Below are positions 47,890 to 56,135 of a stretch of DNA of 64,000 bases, one piece after another. The first letter of the stretch is position 1. The number at the start of each line of letters is the position of its first letter. Source of the stretch: RBG-13-66-14 sp964436465 (GTDB lineage Bacteria; RBG-13-66-14); the NCBI GenBank assembly GCA_964436465.1, contig CAYTCV010000005.1:11307-75306 (forward strand), written 5' to 3'. The notes under the pieces are model-generated. The model ran no database searches. It was not told the DNA's origin and worked only from the letters and a program-made list of their open reading frames with translations. The translations under genes were made by a program, and so were the position numbers.

Positions 47890-48855
47890 CTACCTCACCG
47901 CGGTCATGGGTGAGGGGTCCAGAAGGGAGCTCACACGGACCTTCCGCGTGCCGGTGGAGTCGTAGAGTGCCACCAAATCCGCATCCCGCACCGAGAGCCA
48001 CACATTTTCCCTCAGGGTGGATAGCTCGGGGGTGCCCGGAAGGTCATCCACCTCCGCCGTAATACCCCCTTCGGCGTCCACGAGCAGAAGGTCCCTCCCG
48101 GCGGCGTCGAACACCCAGCATCCGTCGCCCATCGCCCCCAGAACCCGCGGGCTCCCAAGTTCCTCAACGGTCAGGAGGAGGGAGCCGTCGTCTAGAGAGC
48201 GTCTCTGGAGAGCATCTCCCACGGCCAGCCAGAAGTAATCCGCATCGGGGTCGGCGCTGATGTCGTAAAACCCGCCCCCCAGGTCCAGGTCGAACACCGT
48301 CGAGCCGTCGGCGGGGTCGAGGCCGAGGACGTGGAAATCGACGCCCGCCGCCTGGGTCACGACCAGGACGACCCGCGCACCGCCTCCCGCCAGTGCGAGC
48401 GCGCGGGGCGGTGAATCGAGTTCGCTCCGCCACAGGGGGTTGCCGTCGGTGTCGAAGGCGTCCACCTCGAGCGCGCCCGAATCAGCCACGTACACGTCTC
48501 CCGTGTCCGAATCCACCGCCACCGCGCCGGGGCGGACGAAACCGCTGAGGTAGAGCTCCTTCGTCCCGGAGTTGGTGATTTTCACCAGCCTCGCGGCGGC
48601 GGAATCGGAGAGCCACAGGGTGGCCGTCGCGGCCTCGGCGGCCAGGTAATCCGCCTCGCCGAAGTTATCCACGACGGTCTCCACGTCCCCGTCCTTCGAC
48701 AGAAGCACCAGAATGCCCTGGGAGCCGTCGAGGACCCAGCAGCCCCCGAGACCCGCGGTCTCCTCGGCGGCCGGTTCGCACCCGCCGAGGGCCAGAGCGA
48801 TGACGGCACCCGCCGCCAGGATAAGGGGTTTAATCGAGCTAAACGAGCTGTGCAT
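47890..48855 (-). CDS. Beta-propeller lipoprotein
   Basis: 321 residues from ATG 48855 (MHSSFSSIKPLILAAGAVIALALGGC, lipobox Cys26). The mature region has repeating propeller blades: GCWVLDGSQGILVLLSKDGDVETVV, TLWLSDSAAARLVKITNSG, DVYVADSGALEVDAFDTDGN, GCWVFDAAGRDLLLVDAEGG. It is similar in design to the lipoprotein at 3014-4000. It is probably a periplasm- or surface-facing binding protein. No enzyme residues can be named. Confidence 0.78.
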   Translation of the reverse strand: MHSSFSSIKPLILAAGAVIALALGGCEPAAEETAGLGGCWVLDGSQGILVLLSKDGDVETVVDNFGEADYLAAEAATATLWLSDSAAARLVKITNSGTKELYLSGFVRPGAVAVDSDTGDVYVADSGALEVDAFDTDGNPLWRSELDSPPRALALAGGGARVVLVVTQAAGVDFHVLGLDPADGSTVFDLDLGGGFYDISADPDADYFWLAVGDALQRRSLDDGSLLLTVEELGSPRVLGAMGDGCWVFDAAGRDLLLVDAEGGITAEVDDLPGTPELSTLRENVWLSVRDADLVALYDSTGTRKVRVSSLLDPSPMTAVR

Positions 48856-48925
48856 CCAGTAAAACCCCCTGCCACCACGAGAAGAGGCGGCGCCGGTGTA
48901 AATTCTCAACAGGGCAACCCCGCTG

Positions 48926-49264
48926 TCAGTCTCCCTCGATATCCCGGAAGAGGTCGTCGTCGGTGCTTGCTGGTTCCGGCTCCTCTTCCGCCTCGGCCGC
49001 CCGGGAAGCCTCCACGGCCTCCAGCGCCTCGGAGTCCACGTCCCCGCTTTCGGCCTCCGGGTCGGAGACGATGACCTCTTCACCCGTGTCGTCGGGGGTG
49101 AAAATGGCCAGCAGGGCCAGACCGACGCCGACGATGCCCACCAGCGTGAGGGTCAGGGTCCACGCCGATTGGCTGTCGGAGCTGGTGGAACCGTCGTCGC
49201 CCGTGGCGGCCATGGCGGGGACGCCGAACAGGAGCAGGCTCATTAACACGCACAAGACTCGCAT
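48926..49264 (-). CDS. Small membrane protein with acidic tail
   Basis: 112 residues from ATG 49264, with AAGAAGG upstream. A signal peptide (MRVLCVLMSLLLFGVPAMA), a short Ser/Asp/Thr linker, one transmembrane helix (about 35-57: TLTLTLVGIVGVGLALLAIF), then a strongly acidic tail of about 50 residues (EEEPEPASTDDDLFRDIEGD). Type I topology is expected, with the tail in the cytosol. No family is recognised. It stands alone between two other minus-strand genes. Confidence 0.65.
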   Translation of the reverse strand: MRVLCVLMSLLLFGVPAMAATGDDGSTSSDSQSAWTLTLTLVGIVGVGLALLAIFTPDDTGEEVIVSDPEAESGDVDSEALEAVEASRAAEAEEEPEPASTDDDLFRDIEGD

Positions 49265-49431
49265 CGTGTGCCTTCTTTCATCATTACCGGTCGAGGGCGG
49301 GTCCCTCGTTCTCGGGCATAAGGATACAGCAACCGACAGTGCCCCGACCACCTTCGAGACGCCCTCGTCCTTGCCGATTTACCAACGGCAAGAGGCGACA
49401 GGCACTCGACTGCCTCCGGCGCAGGCCGGAC

Positions 49432-49848
49432 CTACGCCGGTTGAACCGGAACGGCGGTCCCCGCGGGCAACGCTTGTGTGAAGGACCCGTCGCGCCAGAT
49501 GCGCCCGGCGACCAGCTCCGCATCGCACCGCGCCACGGGTCCGATGTCGGCCACACCGCTCACGTGGAACATGCCGACCACGTGGCCTTCCAGCCTGACG
49601 TCGTCGCAGCGGACCACGCCGGCCAGCTTCGCCCCCTCCGCCACCCACACCAGGCCGGAGATGTCGATTTCCCCCTCGAAGGTTCCCTGAACCAGCACGT
49701 TTACGTTCCCCTTCACCTCACCGGCGATTTCGTCGTCGGGGGAGACGTAGAACCCGATGGGGAGCTTGTTTCTCGCCGCGATGGGTTCGGTCGCTGTCGG
49801 GGGCGACTCCGGACCCTTTTTCCGTTTCAGGAAGTCGAAAAGACCCAT
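49432..49848 (-). CDS. Bactofilin
   Basis: 138 residues. After a short N-terminal MGLFDFLKRKK anchor-like start, the central beta-helix repeats are clear: DEIAGEVKGNVNVLVQGTFEGEIDISGLVWVAEGAKLAGVVRCDDVRLEGHVVGMFHVSG. Bactofilins polymerise into cytoskeletal filaments at the inner membrane and act in cell shape and envelope placement. The gene lies 11 bases after pfkA on the same strand, so the two are likely co-transcribed. Length is normal (about 120-180). Confidence 0.9.
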   Translation of the reverse strand: MGLFDFLKRKKGPESPPTATEPIAARNKLPIGFYVSPDDEIAGEVKGNVNVLVQGTFEGEIDISGLVWVAEGAKLAGVVRCDDVRLEGHVVGMFHVSGVADIGPVARCDAELVAGRIWRDGSFTQALPAGTAVPVQPA

Positions 49849-49859
49849 GGTCGGTATAC

Positions 49860-50840
49860 CTACAGACTGAGGATTCCCAGGAGCGCATACTCCTGGTGGT
49901 TGAAGCGGTGCTCGTGGGCGACGACTTTTTCGAGCGGGGTCAGCCGGATGGCGTTGGAAACCAGCCCGACGAGGGCGTCGCTCTTTCCGTCAAATATGGC
50001 GTTCACGGCCGCCCAGCCCAGGCGCGCGGCCAGGTTCCGGTCGTAGGACGTGGGCGCTCCCCCGCGCTGCAGGTGACCGAGCACCGTGGCCCGGCACTCT
50101 ACGCCGGTGAGCGACTCCAACACCTCGGCGATGGGCTCGGCCCGGCCGGCGCCCTCGGCGCAGATGACGATAGCCGATTTCTTCCGGGTGTGCTTCAGGT
50201 TGAAGGTCAGCCGTTCGGCCAGCGGCGGTAGCTCGGCGCTTTCGGGCACCTCGGGCACCAGGGCCGCCTCGGCCCCGCCGGCCAGCGCCACTTCCAGGGC
50301 GATGGCCCCCGACTTGCGCCCCATGACCTCGACGACGAAAATCCGGTGGTGGCTGTCGGCGGTCTGGCGGAGCTTGTCCACGGCGTCGAGGGCCGTGTTC
50401 ACCGCGGTGTCGAAACCGACGGCGTTGTCGGTGCCGAAGACGTCGTTGTCGATGGAGGCGGGCGCGGCGACGACGTTGAGCTTCGTCTCCCGGGCGATGG
50501 CGTGAGCCCCGGCGGCGGACCCGTTGCCGCCGATGACCACCAGTCCCCCGACCCCCTTGTCCAACAGGTGCCCGTAGGCCCGTTTCCGGTTCTCGGGGTC
50601 GAGGAACTCCTCCGAGCGCGAGGTGCCGAGGATGGTGCCGCCGCGGTCGATTATCCCGCCCACGTCCCGGCTCTCGAGCCGTTTGAATCTGCCCTTCAGC
50701 AGGCCCTCGTAGCCGTCGAGCACCCCGAAAACCCTGCGGCCCCCGTAGAGCGCCGTGCGGGTCACGGACCGGATGCAGGCGTTCATCCCGGGGGAATCCC
50801 CACCCGAGGTCAGCACGGCGATACTGGATTCTTCCCCCAT
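49860..50840 (-). CDS. pfkA: 6-phosphofructokinase
   Basis: 326 residues, the size of bacterial ATP-PFK. It phosphorylates fructose 6-phosphate in glycolysis. Motifs: LTSGGDSPGMNACIRS at the start, GGTILGTSRS, GGNGS (104-108), PASIDNDVFGTD with the catalytic Asp131 and Asp133, VVEVMGRKSGAIAL, and LGHLQRGGAPTSYDR. The usual GGDGS is GGNGS here, so the Asp linked to Mg-nucleotide binding is replaced by Asn. PPi specificity (GGDDS) is not indicated. A good promoter lies 75 bases upstream. Confidence 0.92.
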   Translation of the reverse strand: MGEESSIAVLTSGGDSPGMNACIRSVTRTALYGGRRVFGVLDGYEGLLKGRFKRLESRDVGGIIDRGGTILGTSRSEEFLDPENRKRAYGHLLDKGVGGLVVIGGNGSAAGAHAIARETKLNVVAAPASIDNDVFGTDNAVGFDTAVNTALDAVDKLRQTADSHHRIFVVEVMGRKSGAIALEVALAGGAEAALVPEVPESAELPPLAERLTFNLKHTRKKSAIVICAEGAGRAEPIAEVLESLTGVECRATVLGHLQRGGAPTSYDRNLAARLGWAAVNAIFDGKSDALVGLVSNAIRLTPLEKVVAHEHRFNHQEYALLGILSL

Positions 50841-50914
50841 GAGACCCCGGAAAAGGATGCGCGACCGTTAAGCGTCCGTCGGGAGCGGATTTCGGGCCCC
50901 CTTCGTCGGGGGGA

Positions 50915-50943
50915 AGATTAGCACACCGATTACGGCTAGTCAA
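50915..50943 (-). promoter_or_regulatory. Sigma-70-type promoter for pfkA
   Basis: Minus strand TTGACT, a 17-base spacer, TAATCT, 75 bases before the pfkA ATG. Confidence 0.78.
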
Positions 50944-51066
50944 CGTGGCGACGCCGCTCCCCGCGCGGGTGGCGCCCCTGCGGAACGAACCCCCCGCGCG
51001 TTCCGAGTGCGAAGGACGTGCCGGTCCGTCCGCCGTGATTGAGAGCCCGAAGCGGTAAATCCATAT

Positions 51067-51106
51067 CTGTCAGCCGATTGACAGTTTCCCCGGGTCCCCT
51101 TATACT
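51067..51106 (+). promoter_or_regulatory. mazG promoter with overlapping inverted repeat
   Basis: TTGACA (51078-51083), a 17-base spacer, TATACT (51101-51106). CTGTCA-GCCGAT-TGACAG (51067-51084), a perfect 6+6 inverted repeat, covers the -35 box, so a repressor could block it. Initiation is expected near 51113. Confidence 0.78.
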
Positions 51107-51139
51107 TCACGGGCCGTCCCGACAACGAGGAGCGAAGCG

Positions 51140-51943
51140 GTGCAATCCTACGACCGGCTGCTCGACACCCTCAGAACCCTCCTCTCCCCGGGCGGGTGCG
51201 CCTGGGACGCCGAGCAGGACGTCCACAGCATGGCCCGGTATCTCATCGAGGAGGCCTACGAATTCTACGACGCGGTGGCGGAGGATAGTTCCACCGGGGT
51301 CGTCGAGGAGCTGGGCGACGTTCTGTACCTGGTGAGCTTCATCGCTCTGCTGGCGGAGCGAGACGGGGCCTTCACCCTGGACCGGGTTTGCGAAAGCGCC
51401 ACGGAGAAGATGCGCCGGCGACATCCCCACGTGTTCGAGCCCGGCGGCCCGAAGCTGGACGACGCCGACGCGGTCATCCGCCACTGGGAGAAGGTGAAGC
51501 GTGGGGAGGCCGAGGAGCCGGTCGAGTTGCCGCTGAGTCGGGCGCTCGAAAAAATCCCCGTGGATACGCCTCCGCTCCTGCGGGCGGTCCGGGCCCAGGA
51601 GCGGGCGGCCCATTACCACTTCGACTGGCCCGAGACGGGCGGCGTTCTGGACAAGCTGGACGAGGAGACGGCCGAGCTCCGCCGGGCCGTGGAGGACGGG
51701 CGGAGGGACCGAATAGCCGACGAGCTCGGCGACGTTCTCTTTTCCCTGGCCAATCTCGCCCGGTTCCTGAAAATGGACCCCGGGCAGGCGCTCCTGGGAA
51801 CGATAAAGAAGTTCCAAAAAAGGCTGCGGTGGATGGAGCAGCGGTGCGCCGTCGACGGCGGAGCGCTGACCGACCTGAACCTATCCGAACTCGAGGCCCT
51901 GTGGCAGAAGGCCAAACTCCAGCGCGGGAACGACGCCCCCTGA
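51140..51943 (+). CDS. mazG: Nucleoside triphosphate pyrophosphohydrolase MazG
   Basis: 267 residues from GTG 51140. Two MazG domains are present as in the E. coli type. The first is CAWDAEQDVHSMARYLIEEAYEFYDAV ... VVEELGDVLYLVSFIA, and the second is FDWPETGGVLDKLDEETAELRRAV ... IADELGDVLFSLANLARF. Each has the metal-binding EExxE...ExxD pattern. It hydrolyses (d)NTPs to NMP and PPi as a house-cleaning enzyme. It is the first gene of a four-gene operon with a GT-C-like protein, tsaE and tsaB. Confidence 0.93.
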   Translation: MQSYDRLLDTLRTLLSPGGCAWDAEQDVHSMARYLIEEAYEFYDAVAEDSSTGVVEELGDVLYLVSFIALLAERDGAFTLDRVCESATEKMRRRHPHVFEPGGPKLDDADAVIRHWEKVKRGEAEEPVELPLSRALEKIPVDTPPLLRAVRAQERAAHYHFDWPETGGVLDKLDEETAELRRAVEDGRRDRIADELGDVLFSLANLARFLKMDPGQALLGTIKKFQKRLRWMEQRCAVDGGALTDLNLSELEALWQKAKLQRGNDAP

Positions 51944-53817
51944 AACCCCGGGGGGCTTACATCCTCCTCGTGGCGGTCGTCGCGGCCCTGGCTGGGAGCG
52001 GCTACAACGTCCTCGGCGGCGGGCTGGACGACGGCGCCTACCTGCAGCTCTCCTTCTCCGAGGAGCTCCTGGCCGGGGGGAGCTTCCGCGTCAACGTGGA
52101 CGACCCCTCGAGCGACGCCACCGCCAATCCCCTGCTGGTAGGGCTTCTGTCGGTGGGGCGCCTGGTCTTCGGCGAGGAGGCCGGGACGACCACGGCCCGC
52201 GTACTGGGGGTGCTGATTCTGGTCGGATTCGGTCTCTGCGCCTTTTTCCTGGCGGTCGACCTCGGCACCGAGCCCTTCATCGCCTGCATCGCCGGATTGG
52301 CGGTGGCCCTCTCCCCCTCGGTCGTCACGGCCTCCGCCTCGCTGCAGCCCATCGCCCTCGACGCCCTTCTGTTGGTCATGGCCGTCATCGGCGTGCTGCG
52401 CGGCATCGGAACCCTCGCCTTCGCCGCCGGCGCCCTCACCCTGACCGGTTACGCCGGCATGTTCGCCGGATTGGCTTTCGCCCTGGCCGTGCCGGCCATA
52501 GACGCCGTCAAGCGCAAGCAGTTGGAGAAACGCTACCTCCTGCTTCTGATTCCCTTCGGCCTGGCGGCGGCCCGGGCCGTCCTGGGGCCGATTATCTTTG
52601 AATCCCCGCCGTTGAAGGAGGTGCTGGCGCCCCTCGCCCTCTCCGGCACCCTCGCGATGGAGCAGCGTCTCACGCTGGTGGCGGCGCTGCCGATTCGAAT
52701 CTTCACCCTCCTGGGCGTCTCGACCATCGGATTCCTTTTATCCGCGGCCGCCTTCTCCCTCGCCGTCCCGAAGCTCAAGTGGCGGACCGCCACGGCGGCG
52801 GTCATCATCTCCGTGGTGGTGACCTATCTCGTGATGCGGGGCACGGAGCTGATGGTGCTGTGGGCGGTGCCCCTGGTGGTGGTGACCGGAGTCACCTGGT
52901 GCGGCTCGTATTGGAAGGAACACGGAAGGGTCCGATTATGGGTCACGGTGGGGGTGGCCCTGGCCTTCACGGTGCCCGCGGTCGCGGATTTCCCCCGGAG
53001 CGGCGTCGAGGACGGGGTGCTGGACCTCTGCCGCCGCGTGCCCGAGATTCTACCCCCCCGGACCGTCATCGCCACCTCCCACCCCGGGGTCTACCGCTAT
53101 CTCGCCGACGTTCCGGTGGTGGACCTCTCCGGCGCGCTCCCGCCCAATATCTGCGAGGGTCCCCGCGACCTGGCGGTGGTGCTCGAAAGCTGGGCCCACC
53201 GGGTGCGGGTCCGCCGCCCGACCTACGTCGTGAGCGATGCGGAGAACATCGCCGAGGTGCGGTCGACCCCGCTTCTCGAGCGGGTTTACTCGGAAACGGG
53301 CGGCCCCGACGCCCTGTGGCGCATTGACTGGGAACCGCTGGACCGCCGGGTGGGACTGTGGAATCCCGGGGTGCTGGAGCATATCGGCGACGGGAGACTC
53401 ATCGACTGGCTCGACATCGGCGGCGGCGGAAATTCCGCCGGAATCGTCAACCTCGAGACCTACGGGCCCGCCAATCTCGACTGGAAACTGGTCCGGCTGC
53501 CGGTGGAGTTGTGGGGCCGCAGCACCACCCTCGCCGACACCTGCCGCGTCTGCCGGAACGCCGAGGCCGTCCGCATCGACGTGCTCCTGCCGCCCCACAC
53601 CCGCGTCGTCTGTCTGCGCCTCTTCGTGAGCGGCTCCGCGGAGCCGGAGTGCCGCGCAGAATCCGGCGCCTACTCGACCTTCTGCGACCTGACCCCGGAG
53701 CGCTGGACCGAGATGGCGGTCGCCGTTCCCAAATCGGAGCACCGATTGACCCTCACCTTCATGGGCCTGGGGGCCGGCTCGGAATTGGGCCTCGGCGGCG
53801 TGTGGTTCTTCAACTGA
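51901..53817 (+). CDS. Polytopic membrane protein, GT-C-like
   Basis: 638 residues from GTG 51901, which has GAGG upstream and overlaps mazG by 43 bases. A CTG at 51940 overlapping the mazG stop is the alternative. About ten helices occupy residues about 15-360. An early periplasmic loop LGGGLDDGAYLQLSFSEELLAGG carries a DD pair like the catalytic aspartates of GT-C glycosyltransferases. The rest (about 365-638) is a soluble domain with a beta-sandwich look at the end (VRLPVELWGRSTTLADTC ... LTFMGLGAGSELGLGGVWFF). The function is inferred from layout only. Its TGA overlaps the tsaE ATG. Confidence 0.7.
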   Translation: MAEGQTPARERRPLKPRGAYILLVAVVAALAGSGYNVLGGGLDDGAYLQLSFSEELLAGGSFRVNVDDPSSDATANPLLVGLLSVGRLVFGEEAGTTTARVLGVLILVGFGLCAFFLAVDLGTEPFIACIAGLAVALSPSVVTASASLQPIALDALLLVMAVIGVLRGIGTLAFAAGALTLTGYAGMFAGLAFALAVPAIDAVKRKQLEKRYLLLLIPFGLAAARAVLGPIIFESPPLKEVLAPLALSGTLAMEQRLTLVAALPIRIFTLLGVSTIGFLLSAAAFSLAVPKLKWRTATAAVIISVVVTYLVMRGTELMVLWAVPLVVVTGVTWCGSYWKEHGRVRLWVTVGVALAFTVPAVADFPRSGVEDGVLDLCRRVPEILPPRTVIATSHPGVYRYLADVPVVDLSGALPPNICEGPRDLAVVLESWAHRVRVRRPTYVVSDAENIAEVRSTPLLERVYSETGGPDALWRIDWEPLDRRVGLWNPGVLEHIGDGRLIDWLDIGGGGNSAGIVNLETYGPANLDWKLVRLPVELWGRSTTLADTCRVCRNAEAVRIDVLLPPHTRVVCLRLFVSGSAEPECRAESGAYSTFCDLTPERWTEMAVAVPKSEHRLTLTFMGLGAGSELGLGGVWFFN

Positions 53818-54290
53818 TGGAAAAACGGCTGAAACTCCCCGATGAGGACTCCACCGTCGCCCTGGGCGAGCAGCTGGGACGGCGCTGCCTCGGCGGCGAA
53901 ACCCTTCTGTTGACCGGGGGGCTTGGGGCGGGGAAGACGACGCTCATCCGGGGGGTGGCGCTCGGACTGGGGATTACGCGGGGGGTGAGGAGCCCCACCT
54001 TCCAGCTCCTGCGCGAGTACCACGGCCGGTTGACCCTGTACCACGCCGACCTGTACCGGTACGAAGCCGGGGATGACCCGGCGGGCGAGCTGGGCCTGGA
54101 CGAGCTACCGGGACCGGGGAGCGTGCTGGCGGTGGAATGGGCCGACCGCGGGTTTACGGGCATCGGCGGGCTGCGCATCGAGCTCGACTTCGAGGCGCGA
54201 CCTACGGGGACGGGGCGCGGGGCGGTCCTCGCGACCCGGGACGCGGGACACCTGCACCTCCTGGCGGGAGTTGAAGGTTGGAACGTTTAA
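53817..54290 (+). CDS. tsaE: tRNA threonylcarbamoyladenosine ATPase TsaE
   Basis: 157 residues, starting inside the stop of the previous gene (TGATG). Walker A GGLGAGKTTLIRG (about 35-47), then VRSPTFQLLREYHG, LYHADLYRYE and VLAVEWADRG are the standard TsaE blocks. It is the ATPase that resets the TsaB-TsaD complex making t6A37 in ANN-decoding tRNAs. The tsaB gene overlaps its 3' end by 13 bases. tsaD is not in the window. Confidence 0.94.
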   Translation: MEKRLKLPDEDSTVALGEQLGRRCLGGETLLLTGGLGAGKTTLIRGVALGLGITRGVRSPTFQLLREYHGRLTLYHADLYRYEAGDDPAGELGLDELPGPGSVLAVEWADRGFTGIGGLRIELDFEARPTGTGRGAVLATRDAGHLHLLAGVEGWNV

Positions 54291-54955
54291 TCGCCCTGGC
54301 CACGGCCACCCGCCATGGTGGCGCCGCCCTCTTCGAGAACGGCGAGCCCGTCGCGGTGCGGGAGATTTCGAAATCCGAGACCGGCGGGGCGAGGCTCCTC
54401 CCCGCGGCGAGCGGCTGCCTGGAAGAGGCCGGACTGACCTGGGAAAACCTGACCGCCGTCGCCGTGGCCCTGGGACCCGGCTCCTTCACCGGCATCCGGG
54501 TGGGGCTGGCCACCGCCCTGGGCCTGGTGGAATCTATCGGATTGAAGCTCGTCGGGGTGGGTAGTCTGGATTGCATCGCGCGGGGGAGCGCGATTTGCCG
54601 GGGGCATAGCTCGCTTCGCTCGGTTTCCGGAGTTGAGACCGTCTGTGCCACACTACCGGCGGGGGTGGGTCTCTACTACGCGCAGCTCTTCCAGGATGGG
54701 AAGCCGCTCGGCGCGTGCGGTCTGGTTCCCGCGGGCGAGCTCGGCGCGCGCTACCCGGCGGCGAAGTACATCGGCGCGAACCTGGAGGCCGCGGGAATCC
54801 ATCCGGACCGGACAATGCCGGAGCCCGACTGGGTGTCCCCGGTGCACCTGGGAGCCCTGGCCTGGGAGCGGCTGGAACGGGGTGAGGCGGACGACCCGGC
54901 GCGCATCCGGCCGCTGTACGTAAAACGCCCCGCGGCCCGGCCCACCCCGCGGTAA
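54278..54955 (+). CDS. tsaB: tRNA threonylcarbamoyladenosine protein TsaB
   Basis: 225 residues from TTG 54278. ASKHA-fold partner of TsaD. Blocks: IALATATRHGGAALFENGEP, ALGPGSFTGIRVGLATALGLV (diagnostic), then VGVGSLDCIA and GLYYAQLFQDGKPLG. Between SLDCIA and VCATLPAG an extra segment of about 15-20 residues (RGSAICRGHSSLRSVSG) is encoded by a family E repeat (54604-54625) that keeps the frame. The usual AR/DARxxExY block here reads LPAGVGLYYAQLF. The protein otherwise seems complete. A terminator follows. Confidence 0.92.
   Translation: MERLIALATATRHGGAALFENGEPVAVREISKSETGGARLLPAASGCLEEAGLTWENLTAVAVALGPGSFTGIRVGLATALGLVESIGLKLVGVGSLDCIARGSAICRGHSSLRSVSGVETVCATLPAGVGLYYAQLFQDGKPLGACGLVPAGELGARYPAAKYIGANLEAAGIHPDRTMPEPDWVSPVHLGALAWERLERGEADDPARIRPLYVKRPAARPTPR
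54604..54625 (+). repeat. Family E element, short form (inside tsaB)
   Basis: Identical over 22 bases to the intergenic copy at 17088-17109. In this frame it encodes HSSLRS within TsaB. Confidence 0.8.
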
Positions 54956-55019
54956 AAAAGCTCCGTAGCAAACAGGGCTTTGCGACGCCGACTAACTGAT
55001 CGGCCGGAGCTATAAAAAA

Positions 55020-55040
55020 CCCCGCCTGGGGCGGGATTTT
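55020..55040 (-). terminator. Terminator between tsaB and rplI
   Basis: CCCGCC-TGG-GGCGGG with A-run before and TTTT after, so it works for both converging transcripts. A larger inverted repeat (AGCTCCG at 54959 and CGGAGCT near 55004) lies on its tsaB side. Confidence 0.82.
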
Positions 55041-55057
55041 AAAAAATCTTGCGGGAA

Positions 55058-55825
55058 TCACGAGGACGGCTCGTCCTCGTCCACCTCGCCGGTCTCCTCG
55101 TCCTCCTCGCCGGTCTCCTCGCCCACTTTACCGGTCTCCTCATCTGCCTCGACGGTCTCCTCGCCCTCCACCTCGAGGGAATCCTTGGCCGGTTCCTCCG
55201 TCTCGACCGACTCCTCCGTCACAACCGGTTCCTCCGTCTCGACCGACTCCTCCGTCTCGGCCGGCTCCTCCTCGGCGAGGATTTCCTCGGCGTGGGCCCG
55301 GGCCTCGTCCAGGCTCTGGTGACCGCCGATGTAGAGGAGCGGCTCGGGCACGTCCTCGGGCAGACCGGCCCCCTGCTCGTCACCCTCGGCCACGACCCAG
55401 ACCTTGGCCTGGGCCAGCAGGTCCTGCTGGAAGCGGATGGGGATGTGGTAAACACCCACCTGTTTGATGTGGTCCTCCAGGACCACCTGGTGGCGGCCGA
55501 TTTCGATGCCCTTGGCGGCCAGGAGCTTGACGACCTCGTTCTCGCCCACCGAGCCGTAGAGCCGTCCTACGTCGCTGGCCTTGCCGGCCACGGTGAAGCT
55601 CAGCGACTCGATTCGGCCGACGAGCTCCTCGTGCTGCCCGCGCATCAGGTCCAGTTTCCGGTTGTGGGCCGCGCGCTCGATTTCGACCTGCCGGCGCGCG
55701 CCGGGGGTCACCTTCATCGCGAACTGCCTGGGAATAAGATAGTTGCGGGCGTAGCCGTTCTTGACCCGGACCACGTCGCCCCGTTTTCCGAGATTCGGCA
55801 CGTCCTGACGGAGAATCACTTCCAT
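55058..55825 (-). CDS. rplI: Ribosomal protein bL9 with long acidic tail
   Basis: 255 residues, while bL9 is usually about 150. The first about 150 residues are a normal L9: MEVILRQDVPNLGKRGDVVRVKNGYARNYLIPRQFA, a connecting helix, and the C-domain (KGIEIGRHQVVLEDHIKQVGVYHIPIRFQ). From about residue 175 follows LDEARAHAEEILAEEE and then repeats of TEESVETEEP and ETGEVDEDE, all acidic. The frame is open and codon use is the same as its neighbours, so this is a real extension. It is the last gene of the rpsF-ssb-rpsR-rplI operon. Confidence 0.93.
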   Translation of the reverse strand: MEVILRQDVPNLGKRGDVVRVKNGYARNYLIPRQFAMKVTPGARRQVEIERAAHNRKLDLMRGQHEELVGRIESLSFTVAGKASDVGRLYGSVGENEVVKLLAAKGIEIGRHQVVLEDHIKQVGVYHIPIRFQQDLLAQAKVWVVAEGDEQGAGLPEDVPEPLLYIGGHQSLDEARAHAEEILAEEEPAETEESVETEEPVVTEESVETEEPAKDSLEVEGEETVEADEETGKVGEETGEEDEETGEVDEDEPSS

Positions 55826-55872
55826 AAATTCACCCGGTTTGGCTCGAACAACGCCGGCTCACAGCCGACGGG

Positions 55873-56127
55873 TCAATGGCGGTGGTACTCTAAACGGAAG
55901 GGAATCTGGCCCAGTATGCGCGCGCGCTTGATGGCGGCGCTCAATTGACGCTGGTGCTTGGCGCAGCTTCCGGTCGTCCGGCGGGCGCGGATTTTACCCC
56001 GCTCGGTGACGTAGCGGCGGATGATTTCCAGGTCCTTGTAATCGATATCCTTGATGCCGTCCTTGCAGAACCGGCAGCTCCGCTTGCGCAGGACGCGTTT
56101 TTTCATCTTCTTCTTGCCCACGTTCAT
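55873..56127 (-). CDS. rpsR: Ribosomal protein bS18
   Basis: 84 residues. CRFCKDGIKDIDYKDLEIIRRYVTERGKIRARRTTGSCAKHQRQLSAAIKRARILGQIPF is the full S18 core. A basic N-terminal KKKMKKRVLRKR stretch is typical. The CxxC plus later Cys give possible zinc ligands. It is placed between ssb and rplI as usual. Confidence 0.97.
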   Translation of the reverse strand: MNVGKKKMKKRVLRKRSCRFCKDGIKDIDYKDLEIIRRYVTERGKIRARRTTGSCAKHQRQLSAAIKRARILGQIPFRLEYHRH

Positions 56128-56135
56128 ACCTCGTC

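Noticed and set aside
50940..51125. A 61-codon minus-strand frame between pfkA and mazG
   Set aside because: It covers two good promoters and has no ribosome site or recognisable product.
54956..55019. A small RNA gene in the inverted repeat after tsaB
   Set aside because: The 7-bp arms are far apart and no promoter is visible. It is better read as part of the termination region.
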